A DNA stretch of 64,000 nucleotides from Argentina anserina (lineage: Eukaryota > Streptophyta > Magnoliopsida > Rosales > Rosaceae), in the NCBI RefSeq assembly GCF_933775445.1, contig NW_026089489.1:1-64000 (forward strand). The letters run 5' to 3'. This document shows, piece by piece, positions 53,187-64,000 of the stretch; positions within the stretch are counted from its first letter, which is position 1; every line of letters starts with the position of its first letter. The notes beneath the pieces are model-generated. The model worked only from the letters and a program-made list of their open reading frames with translations, had not been told where the DNA came from and searched no databases. Position numbers and translations under genes: made by a program.

Positions 53187-53191
53187 GAAAC
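53187..53191 (+). repeat. Target-site duplication, right
   Basis: GAAAC directly after CTATCA, matching 46517-46521. Removing the element and one copy restores an intact monomer (GACACTGGAAACACTC), so nothing was lost at integration. Confidence 0.95.
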
Positions 53192-55683
53192 ACTCTCAAA
53201 TTCAATAGAAAGTCGCATCAGAAAGGCTTACAGAAAGATACTCAAACGAGAATTGAAAAGATACTCAAAGTGCAATAGTAAACATACTCAAACGATAGAA
53301 AGATACTCAGTTTGAAAGAAACACACGCTCTCACTGGAAACACTCTCAAATTCAAGAAAAACTCGCATCAGAAAGGCTTACAGAAAGATACTCAAACGAG
53401 GATTAAAAAGATACTCAAATTGCAATAGTAAACATACTCAAACGATAGAAAGATACTCAGTTTGAAAGAAACACACGCCCACACTGGAAACACTCTCAAA
53501 TTCAAGAAAAACTCGCATCGAAAGCCGTTCAGAAAGATACTCAAACGAGGATTGAAAAGATACTCCAATTGCAATAGTAATCATACTCAAACGATAGAAA
53601 GATACTCAGTTTGAAAGAAACACACGCCCACACTGGAAACACTCTCAAATTCAAGAAAAACTCGCATCGAAAGCCGTTCAGAAAGATACTCAAACGAGGA
53701 TTGAAAAGATACTCAAATTGCAATAGTAATCATACACTAACGATAGAAAGATACTCAGTTTGAAAGAAACACACGCCCACACTGGAAACACTCTCAAATT
53801 CAAGAAAAACTCGCATCGAAAGCCGTTCAGAAAGATACTCAAACGAGGATTGAAAAGATACTCAAATTGCAATAGTAATCATACTCTAACGATAGAAAGA
53901 TACTAAGTTTGAAAGAAACACACGCCCACACTGGAAACACTCTCAAATTCAATAGAAACTTGCATCAGAAAGGCTTACAGAAAGATACTTAAACGAGAAT
54001 TGAAAAGATACTAAAAGTGCAATAGTAAACATACTCAAATGATAGAAAGATACTCAGTTTGAAAGAAACACACGCCCACACTGGAAACACTCTCAAATTC
54101 AATAGAAACTCGCATCAGAAAGCCTTACAGAAAGATACTCAAACGAGAATTGAAAAGATACTCAAAGTGCAATAGTAAACATACTCAAACGATAGAAAGA
54201 TACTCAGTTTGAAAGAAACACAAGCCCACACTGGAAACACTCTCAAATCCAAGAAAAACTCGCATCGAAAGCCGTTCAGAAAGATACTCAAACGAGGATT
54301 GAAAAGATACTCAAATTGCAATAGTAAACATACTCAAACGATAGAAAGATACTCAGTTTGAAAGAAACACACGCCCACACAGGAAACACTCTCAAATTCA
54401 ATAGAAACTCGCATCAGAAAGGCTTACAGAAAGATACTCAAACGAGAATTCAAAAGATACTCAAAGTGCAATAGTAAACATACTCAAACGATAGAAAGAT
54501 ACTCAGTTTGAAAGAAACACACGCCCACACTGGAAACACTCTCAAATTCAATAGAAACTCGCATCAGAAAGCCTTACAGAAAGATACTCAAACGAGAATT
54601 AAAAAGATACTCAAAGTGCAATAGTAAACATACTCAAACGATAGAAAGATACTCAGTTTGAAAGAAAAACAAGCCCACACTGGAAACACTCTCAAATTCA
54701 AGAAAAAATCGCATCGAAAGCCGTTCAGAAAGATACTCAAACGAGGATTGAAAAGATACTCAAATTGCAATAGTAAACATACTCAAATGATAGAAAGATA
54801 CTCAGTTTGAAAGAAACACAAGCCCACACTGGAAACACTCTCAAATCCAAGAAAAACTCGCATCGAAAGCCGTTCAGAAAGATACTCAAACGAGGATTGA
54901 AAAGATACTCAAATTGCAATAGTAAACATACTCAAACGATAGAAAGATACTCAGTTTGAAAGAAACACACCCCCACACTGGAAACACTCCCAAATTCAAT
55001 AGAAACTCGCATCAGAAAGGCTTACAGAAAGATACTCAAACGAGAATTCAAAAGATACTCAAAGTGCAATAGTAAACATACTCAAACATAGAAAGATACT
55101 CAGTTTGAAAGAAACACACGCCCACACTGGAAACACTCTCAAATTCAATAGAAACTCGCATCAGAAAGGCTTACAGAAAGATACTCAAACGAGAATTGAA
55201 AAGATACTCAAAGTGCAATAGTAAACATACTCAAACGATAGAAAGATACTCAGTTTGAAAGAAACCCACGCCCATACTGGAAACACTCTCAAATTCAAGA
55301 AAAACTCGCATCGAATGCCGTTCAGAAAGATACTTAAACGAGAATTGAAAAGATACTCAAAGAGCAATAGTAAACATACTCAAACGATAGAAAGATACTC
55401 AGTTTGAAAGAAACACACGCCCACACTGGAAACACTCTCAAATTCAAGAAAAACTCGCATCGAAATCCGTTCAGAAATATACTCAAACGAGAATTGAAAA
55501 GATACTCAAAGAGCAATAGTAAACATACTCAAACGATAGAAAGATACTCAGTTTGAAAGAAACACACGCCCACACTGGAAACACTCTCAAATTCAAGAAA
55601 AACTCGCATCGAAAGCCGTTCAGAAAGATACTTAAACGAGAATTGAAAAGATACTCAAAATGCAATAGTAAACATACTCAAAC

Positions 55684-55697
55684 GATAGAACACGCCC
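55684..55697 (+). repeat. Junction of a second 23 bp loss (short monomer)
   Basis: GATAGAACACGCCC lacks the block GATACTCAGTTTGAAAGAAA plus 3 bp of the next. The same junction is at 59076, 59928 and 63872, and with one substitution (GATAGAACCCGCCC) at 62273. It is absent from the left array in my reading, so it marks the right-hand domain. Confidence 0.85.
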
Positions 55698-55891
55698 ACA
55701 CTGGAAACACTCTCAAATACAATAGAAACTCGCATCCGAAAGGATTACAGAAAGATACTCAAACGAGAATTCAAAAGATACTCAAAGTGCAATAGTAAAC
55801 ATACTCAAACGATAGAAAGATACTCAGTTTGAAAGAAACACACGCCCACACTGGAAACACTCTCAAATTCAATAGAAACTCGCATCAGAAA

Positions 55892-58800
55892 GGCTTACAG
55901 AAAGATACTCAAACGAGAATTGAAAATATACTCAAAGTGCAATAGTAAACATACTCAAACGATAGAAAGATACTCAGTTTGAAAGAAACACACGCCCATA
56001 CTGGAAACACTCTAAAATTCAAGAAAAACGCGCATCGAAAGCCGTTTAGAAAGATACTCAAACGAGAATTGAAAAGATACTCAAAGTGCAATAGTAAACA
56101 TACTCAAAGGATAGAAAGATACTCAGTTTGAAAGAAACACACGCCCATACTGGAAACACTCTCAAATTCAATAGAACCTCGCATCAGAAAGCCGTTCAGA
56201 AAGATACTCAAAGAGCAATAGTAAACATACTCAAACGATAGAAAGATACTCAGTTTGAAAGAAACACACGCCCACACAGGAAACACTCTCAAATTCAAGA
56301 AAAACTCGTATCGAAAGCCGTTCAGAAAGATACTCAAACGAGAATTGAAAAGATACTCAAATTGCAATAGTAAACATACTAAAACGATAGAAAGATACTC
56401 AGTTTGAAACAAACACACGCCCACACAGGAAACACTCTCAAATTCAAGAAAAACTCGTATCGAAAGCCGTTCAGAAAGATACTCAAACGAGAATTGAAAA
56501 GATACTCAAATTGCAATAGTAAACATACTAAAACGATAGAAAGATACTCAGTTTGAAAGAAACACACGCCCACACTGGAAACACTCTCAAATTCAATAGA
56601 AACTCGCATCAGAAAGCCTTACAGAAAGATACTCAAACGAGAATTAAAAAGATACTCAAAGTGCAATAGTAAACATACTCAAACGATAGAAAGATACTCA
56701 GTTTGAAAGAAACACAAGCCCACACTGGAAACACTCTCAAATCCAAGAAAAACTCGCATCGAAAGCCGTTCAGAAAGATACTCAAACGAGGATTGAAAAG
56801 ATACTCAAATTGCAATAGTAAACATACTCAAACGTTAGAAAGATACTCAGTTTGAAAGAAACACACGCCCACACTGGAAACACTCTCAAATTCAATAGAA
56901 ACTCGCATCAGAAAGCCTTACAGAAAGATACACAAACGAGAATTGAAAAGATACTCAAAGTGCAATAGTAAACATACTCAAACGATAGAAAGATACTCAG
57001 TTTGAAAGAAACACAAGCCCACACTGGAAACACTCTCAAATTCAAGAAAAAATCGCATCGAAAGCCGTTCAGAAAGATACTCAAACGAGGATTGAAAAGA
57101 TACTCAAATTGCAATAGTAAACATACTCAAACGATAGAAAGATACTCAGTTTGAAAGAAACACACGCCACACTGGAAACACTCTCAAATTCAAGAAAAAC
57201 TCGCATCGAAAGCCGTTCAGAAAGATACTCAAACGAGGATTGAAAAGATACTCAAATTGCAATAGTAATCATACTCAAACGATAGAAAGATACTACGTTT
57301 GAAAGAAACACACGCCCACACTGGAAACACTCTCAAATTCAATAGAAACTCGCATCAGAAAGGCTTACAGAAAGATACTCAAACAAGAATTGAAAAGTTA
57401 CTCAAAGTGCAATAGTAAACATACTAAAACGATAGAAAGATACTCAGTTTGAAAGAAACACACGCCGACACTGGAAACACTCTCAAATTCAATAGAAACT
57501 CGCATCAGAAAGGCTTACAGAAAGATACTTAAAGGAGAATTGAAAAGATACTCAAAGTGCAATAGTAAACATACTCAAACGATAGAAAGATACTCAGTTT
57601 GAAAGAAACACACGCCCACACTGGAAACACTCTCAAATTCAATAGAAACTCGCATCAGAAAGCCTTACAGAAAGATACTCAAACGAGAATTGAAAAGATA
57701 CTCAAAATGCAATAGTAAACATACTCAAACGATAGAAAGATACTTAGTTTGAAAGAAACACAAGCCCACACTGGAAACACTCTCAAATCCAAGAAAAACT
57801 CGCATCGAAAGCCGTTCAGAAAGATACTCAAACGAGGATTGAAAAGATACTCAAATTGCAATAGTAAACATACTCAAACGATAGAAAGATACTCAGTTTG
57901 AAAGAAACACACGCCCACACAGGAAACACTCTCAAATTCAATAGAAACTCGCATCAGAAAGGCTTACAGAAAGATACTCAAACGAGAATTCAAAAGATAC
58001 TCAAAGTGCAATAGTAAACATACTCAAACGATAGAAAGATACTCAGTTTGAAAGAAACACACGCCGACACTGGAAACACTCTCAAATTCAATAGAAACTC
58101 GCATCAGAAAGGCTTACAGAAAGATACTTAAAGGATAATTGAAAAGATACTCAAAGTGCAATAGTAAACATACTCAAACGATAGAAAGATACTCAGTTTG
58201 AAAGAAACACACGCCCACACTGGAAACACTCTCAAATTCAATAGAAACTCGCATCAGAAAGCCTTACAGAAAGATACTCAAACGAGAATTGAAAAAATAC
58301 TCAAAGTGCAATAGTAAACATACTCAAACGATAGAAAGATACTCAGATTGAAAGAAACACAAGCCCACACTGGAAACACTCTCAAATCCAAGAAAAACTC
58401 GCATCGAAAGCCGTTCAGAAAGATACTCAAACGAGGATTGAAAAGATACTCAAATTGCAATAGTAAACATACTCAAACGATAGAAAAATACTCAGTTTGA
58501 AAGAAACACACCCCCACACTGGAAACACTCCCAAATTCAATAGAAACTCGCATCAGAAAGGCTTACAGAAAGATACTCAAACGAGAATTGAAAAGATACT
58601 CAAAGTGCAATAGTAAACATACTCAAACGATAGAAAGATACTCAGTTTGAAAGAAACCCACGCCCATACTGGAAACACTCTCAAATTCAAGAAAAACTCG
58701 CATCGAAAGCCGTTCAGAAAGATACTTAAACGAGAATTGAAAAGATACTCAAAGAGCAATAGTAAACATACTCAAACGATAGAAAGATACTCAGTTTGAA

Positions 58801-61650
58801 AGAAACACACGCCCACACTGGAAACACTCTTAAATTCAAGAAAAACTCGCATCGAAATCCGTTCAGAAATATACTCAAACGAGAATTGAAAAGATACTCA
58901 AAGAGCAATAGTAAACATACTCAAACGATAGAAAGATACTCAGTTTGAAAGAAACACACGCCCACACTGGAAACACTCTCAAATTCAAGAAAAACTCGCA
59001 TCGAAAGCCGTTCAGAAAGATACTTAAACGAGAATTGAAAAGATACTCAAAATGCAATAGTAAACATACTCAAACGATAGAACACGCCCACACTGGAAAC
59101 ACTCTCAAATACAATAGAAACTCGCATCCGAAAGGATTACAGAAAGATACTCAAACGAGAATTCAAAAGATACTCAAAGTGCAATAGTAAACATACTCAA
59201 ACGATAGAAAGATACTCAGTTTGAAAGAAACACACGCCCACACTGGAAACACTCTCAAATTCAATAGAAACTCGCATCAGAAAGGCTTACAGAAAGATAC
59301 TCAAACGAGAATTGAAAATATACTCAAAGTGCAATAGTAAACATACTCAAACGATAGAAAGATACTCAGTTTGAAAGAAACACACGCCCATACTGGAAAC
59401 ACTCTCAAATTCAAGAAAAACGCGCATCGAAAGCCGTTTAGAAAGATACTCAAACGAGAATTGAAAAGATACTCAAAGTGCAATAGTAAACATACTCAAA
59501 GGATAGAAAGATACTCAGTTTGAAAGAAACACACGCCCATACTGGAAACACTCTCAAATTCAATAGAAACTCGCATCAGAAAGCCGTTCAGAAAGATACT
59601 CAAAGAGCAATAGTAAACATACTCAAACGATAGAAAGATACTCAGTTTGAAAGAAACACACACCCACACAGGAAACACTCTCAAATTCAATAGAAACTCG
59701 CATCAGAAAGGCTTACAGAAAGATACTCAAACGAGAATTCAAAAGATACTCAAAGTGCAATAGTAAACATACTCAAACGATAGAAAGATACTCAGTTTGA
59801 AAGAAACACACGCCCACACTGGAAACACTCTCAAATTCAAGAAAAACTCGCATCGAAAGCTGTTCAGAAAGATACTTAAACGAGAATTGAAAAGATACTC
59901 AAAATGCAATAGTAAACATACTCAAACGATAGAACACGCCCACACTGGAAACACTCTCAAATACAATAGAAACTCGCATCCGAAAGGATTACAGAAAGAT
60001 ACTCAAACGAGAATTGAAAATATACTCAAAGTGCAATAGTAAACATACTCAAACGATAGAAAGATACTCAGTTTGAAAGAAACACACGCCCATACTGGAA
60101 ACACTCTCAAATTCAAGAAAAACGCGCATCGAAAGCCGTTTAGAAAGATACTCAAACGAGAATTGAAAAGATACTCAAAGTGCAATAGTAAACATACTCA
60201 AAGGATAGAAAGATACTCAGTTTGAAAGAAACACACGCCCATACTGGAAACACTCTCAAATTCAATAGAAACTCGCATCAGAAAGCCGTTCAGAAAGATA
60301 CTCAAAGAGCAATAGTAAACATACTCAAACGATAGAAAGATACTCAGTTTGAAAGAAACACACGCCCACACAGGAAACACTCTCAAATTCAAGAAAAACT
60401 CGTATCGAAAGCCGTTCAGAAAGATACTCAAACGAGAATTGAAAAGATACTCAAATTGCAATAGTAAACATACTAAAACGATAGAAAGATACTCAGTTTG
60501 AAACAAACACACGCCCACACAGGAAACACTCTCAAATTCAAGAAAAACTCGTATCGAAAGCCGTTCAGAAAGATACTCAAACGAGAATTGAAAAGATACT
60601 CAAATTGCAATAGTAAACATACTAAAACGATAGAAAGATACTCAGTTTGAAAGAAACACACGCCCACACTGGAAACACTCTCAAATTCAATAGAAACTCG
60701 CATCAGAAAGCCTTACAGAAAGATACTCAAACGAGAATTGAAAAGATACTCAAAGTGCAATAGTAAACATACTCAAACGATAGAAAGATACTCAGTTTGA
60801 AAGAAACACAAGCCCACACTGGAAACACTCTCAAATCCAAGAAAAACTCGCATCGAAAGCCGTTCAGAAAGATACTCAAACGAGGATTGAAAAGATACTC
60901 AAATTGCAATAGTAAACATACTCAAACGATAGAAAGATACTCAGTTTGAAAGAAACACACGCCCACACTGGAAACACTCTCAAATTCAATAGAAACTCGC
61001 ATCAGAAAGCCTTACAGAAAGATACACAAACGAGAATTGAAAATATACTCAAATTGCAATAGTAAACATACTCAAACGATAGAAAGATACTCAGTTTGAA
61101 AGAAACACAAGCCCACACTGGAAACACTCTCAAATCCAAGAAAAACTCGCATCGAAAACCGTTCAGAAAGATACTCAAACGAGGATTGAAAAGATACTCA
61201 AATTGCAATAGTAAACATACTCAAACGATAGAAAGATACTCAGTTTGAAAGAAACACACGCCCACACTGGAAACACTCTCAAATTCAAGAAAAACTCGCA
61301 TCGAAAGCCGTTCAGAAAGATACTCAAACGAGAATTGAAAAGATACTCAAATTGCAATAGTAATCATACTCAAACGATAGAAAGATACTAAGTTTGAAAG
61401 AAACACACGCCCACACTGGAAACACTCTCAAATTCAATAGAAACTCGCATCAGAAAGGCTTACAGAAAGATACTCAAACAAGAATTGAAAAGTTACTCAA
61501 AGTGCAATAGTAAACATACTAAAACGATAGAAAGATACTCAGTTTGAAAGAAACACACGCCGACACTGGAAACACTCTCAAATTCAATAGAACTCGCATC
61601 AGAAAGGCTTACAGAAAGATACTTAAAGGAGAATTGAAAAGATACTCAAA
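55892..61650 (+). repeat. Higher-order repeat, 4094 bp offset
   Basis: About 55892-57560 matches 59986-61650 at 4094 bp. It shares GAAAATATAC, the 23 bp loss at 56203/60297, GAAACAAACACACG, CTCGTATCG and TTAAAGGAGAATTG. The left copy has a 1 bp loss (CACGCCACACTGG, about 57166). These segments interleave with the 3392 bp repeat, so they are overlapping events, not a single regular period. Confidence 0.8.
56203..56216 (+). repeat. Junction of 23 bp block loss (short monomer)
   Basis: GATACTCAAAGAGC joins the start of one block to the next GATACTCAAA block. The 23 bp block containing CGAGAATTGAAAA is missing and the monomer is about 127 bp. The same junction occurs at 59595, 60297 and 63539. 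A single deletion between direct repeats, later spread by HOR duplication, explains all four. Confidence 0.85.
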
Positions 61651-64000
61651 GTGCAATAGTAATCATACTCAAACGATAGAAAGATACTAAGTTTGAAAGA
61701 AACACACGCCCACACTGGAAACACTCTCAAATTCAATAGAAACTCGCATCAGAAAGGCTTACAGAAAGATACTCAAACGAGAATTGAAAAGATACTCAAA
61801 GTGGAATAGTAAACATACTCAAACGATAGACAGATACTCAGTTTGAAAGAAACACACGCCGACACTGGAAACACTCTCAAATTCAATAGAAACTCGCATC
61901 AGAAAGGCTTACAGAAAGATACTCAAACGAGAATTGAAAAGATACTCAAAGAGCAATAGTAAACATACTCAAACGATAGAAAGATACTCAGTTTGAAAGA
62001 AACACACGCCCACACTGGAAACATTCTTAAATTCAAGAAAAACTCGCATCGAAAGCCGTTCAGAGAGATACTCAAACGAGAATTGAAAAGATACTCAAAG
62101 AGCAATAGTAAACATACTCAAACGATAGAAAGATACTCAGTTTGAAAGAAACACACGCCCACACTGGAAACACTCTCAAATTCAAGAAAAACTCGCATCG
62201 AAAGCCGTTCAGAAAGATACTCAAACGAGAATTGAAAAGATACTCAAAATGCAATAGTAAACATACTCAAACGATAGAACCCGCCCACACAGGAAACACT
62301 CTCAAATACAATAGAAACTCGAATCAGAAAGGATTACAGAAAGATACTCAAACGAGAATTGAAAAGATACTCAAATTGCAATAGTAAACATACTCAAAGG
62401 ATAGAAAGATACTCAGTTTGAAAGAAACACACGCCCATACTGGAAACACTCTCAAATTCAATAGAAACTCGCATCAGAAAGCCGTTCAGAAAGATACTCA
62501 AACGAGAATTGAAAAGATACTCAAAGAGCAATAGTAAACATACTCAAACGATAGAAAGATACTCAGTTTGAAAGAAACACACGCCCACACAGGAAACACT
62601 CTCAAATTCAAGAAAAACTCGCATCGAAAGCCGTTCAGAAAGATACTCAAACGAGAATTGAAAAGATACTCAAATTGCAATAGTAAACATACTCAAACGA
62701 TAGAAAGATACTCAGTTTCAAAGAAACACACGCCCACACAGGAAACACTCCCAAATTCAATAGAAACTCGCATCAGAAAGGCTTACAGAAAGATACTCAA
62801 ACGAGAATTGAAAAGATACTCAAAGTGCAATAGTAAACATACTCAAACGATAGAAAGATACTCAGTTTGAAAGAAACACACGCCCACACTGGAAACACTC
62901 TCAAATTCAAGAAAAACTCGCATCGAAAGCCGTTCATAAAGATACTCAAACGAGAATTCAAAAGATACTCAAAGAGCAATAGTAAACATACTCAAACGAT
63001 AGAAAGATACTCAGTTTGAAAGAAACACACGCCCACACAGGAAACACTCTCAAATTCAAGAAAAACTCGTATCGAAAGCCGTTCAGAAAGATACTCAAAC
63101 GAGAATTGAAAAGATACTCAAATTGCAATAGTAAACATACTCAAACGATAGAAAGATAGTCAGTTTGAAAGAAACACACGCCCACACAGGAAACACTCCC
63201 AAATTCAATAGAAACTCGCATCAGAAAGGCTTACAGAAAGATACTCAAACGAGAATTGAAAATATACTCAAAGTGCAATAGTAAACATACTCAAACGATA
63301 GAAAGATACTCAGTTTGAAAGAAACACACGCCCATACTGGAAACACTCTCAAATTCAAGAAAAACGCGCATCGAAAGCCGTTTAGAAAGATACTCAAACG
63401 AGAATTGAAAAGATACTCAAAGTGCAATAGTAAACATACTCAAAGGATAGAAAGATACTCAGTTTGAAAGAAACACACGCCCATACTGGAAACACTCTCA
63501 AATTCAATAGAAACTCGCATCAGAAAGCCGTTCAGAAAGATACTCAAAGAGCAATAGTAAACATACTCAAACGATAGAAAGATACTCAGTTTGAAAGAAA
63601 CACACACCCACACAGGAAACACTCTCAAATTCAATAGAAACTCGCATCAGAAAGGCTTACAGAAAGATACTCAAACGAGAATTCAAAAGATACTCAAAGT
63701 GCAATAGTAAACATACTCAAACGATAGAAAGATACTCAGTTTGAAAGAAACACACGCCCACACTGGAAACACTCTCAAATTCAAGAAAAACTCGCATCGA
63801 AAGCTGTTCAGAAAGATACTTAAACGAGAATTGAAAAGATACTCAAAATGCAATAGTAAACATACTCAAACGATAGAACACGCCCACACTGGAAACACTC
63901 TCAAATACAATAGAAACTCGCATCCGAAAGGATTACAGAAAGATACTCAAACGAGAATTGAAAATATACTCAAAGTGCAATAGTAAACATACTCAAACGA
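59270..64000 (+). repeat. Higher-order repeat, 3944 bp offset, cut by window end
   Basis: About 59270-60056 matches 63214-64000 at 3944 bp. It shares AACGCGCATCG, the 23 bp loss at 59595/63539, AAACACACACCCACAC, GAAAGCTGTTCAG and GATAGAACACGCCC at 59928/63872. The second copy continues beyond the window. Confidence 0.8.

Larger units (their letters stand above)
55140..59690 (+). repeat. Higher-order repeat, 3392 bp period
   Basis: 55140-56298 matches 58532-59690 at an offset of 3392 bp. Shared private variants are GAAACCCACGCCCATAC, GAAATCCGTTCAGAAATATAC, GATAGAACACGCCC (55684/59076), AACGCGCATCG and AAAGGATAG. Differences include ACTCTAAAATTC against ACTCTCAAATTC and GAACCTCG against GAAACTCG. 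Upstream, the ACACCCCCACACTGG marker (about 54970/58511) has an offset of 3541, so one monomer differs between copies. Confidence 0.8.
53187..64000 (+). repeat. Satellite array, right block (~72 copies)
   Basis: The same satellite in the same orientation resumes directly after the retrotransposon, starting with GAAACACTCTC, which completes the monomer cut at 46521. From about 54.9 kb onward the monomers carry variants rare in the left block: GAGCAATAG in place of GTGCAATAG, CATACTGG in place of CACACTGG, AAAGGATAG in place of AAACGATAG, and shortened units of about 127 bp. The array runs off the window end. No gene is present. Confidence 0.97.

Noticed and set aside
333..63983. Dozens of near-identical 60-110 codon minus-strand open frames (MQFEYLFNP-type readings) and plus-strand MKETHAHTG-type readings
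   Set aside because: They recur in register with the satellite and appear only where a B-class or hybrid monomer lacks a stop. There is no promoter, no conserved start context and no sign of selection on codons. They are chance readings of tandem repeats.
1..64000. rDNA spacer, 5S rDNA or telomeric arrays
   Set aside because: No rRNA coding sequence and no TTTAGGG runs; the monomer does not resemble 5S rRNA.

Overview
The window looks like repeat-rich chromosomal DNA from a flowering plant. It is a long, one-orientation satellite array, split by one young, gene-less LTR retrotransposon. I support no protein-coding gene, tRNA, rRNA or CRISPR array. The plant assignment rests on three things: a ~150 bp satellite of the size typical of plant centromeric or pericentromeric arrays; a Ty3/gypsy-type element whose primer-binding site matches plant tRNA-Asp; and a plant-like LTR promoter. 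I cannot name the species, and centromeric location is inference.

Layout. (1) 1-46521: roughly 310 head-to-tail satellite monomers of 149-150 bp, all in the same orientation. (2) 46522-53186: a 6665 bp element with two 1744 bp LTRs that are identical by eye, a 5 bp target-site duplication (GAAAC), a tRNA-Asp PBS, a G-rich 3' tract and a 3177 bp interior without gag or pol. This is a non-autonomous (LARD-like) element of probable Tat/Athila-group affinity. (3) 53187-64000: about 72 more monomers in the same orientation, resuming in register with the monomer that was interrupted.

Satellite structure. The 150 bp monomer can be read as seven degenerate blocks of 19-25 bp, each ending in AAA, most starting with a form of (G/C)ATACTCA. 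Length changes in the array add or remove about one or two such blocks (42 bp gain, 23 bp losses). Monomers fall into sequence classes: an A class (150 bp), a B class (149 bp, recognisable by CATCGAAAGCCGTT) and recombinants. They are arranged in nested higher-order repeats (HORs) with periods of 300, 600, 1048, 1497, ~2250-2850, 2546, 2588, 3392-4094 and 4340 bp. The 4340 bp tandem duplication (29563-38242) shows only about three substitutions between copies by eye, so array turnover is very recent. The many short open frames on the minus strand are the B-class monomers read without a stop. They are not genes.

There are no genes that work together here. The functional content is structural (satellite chromatin) plus cis-acting retrotransposon signals (promoter, PBS, PPT, LTR ends) that would need proteins supplied by an autonomous relative.
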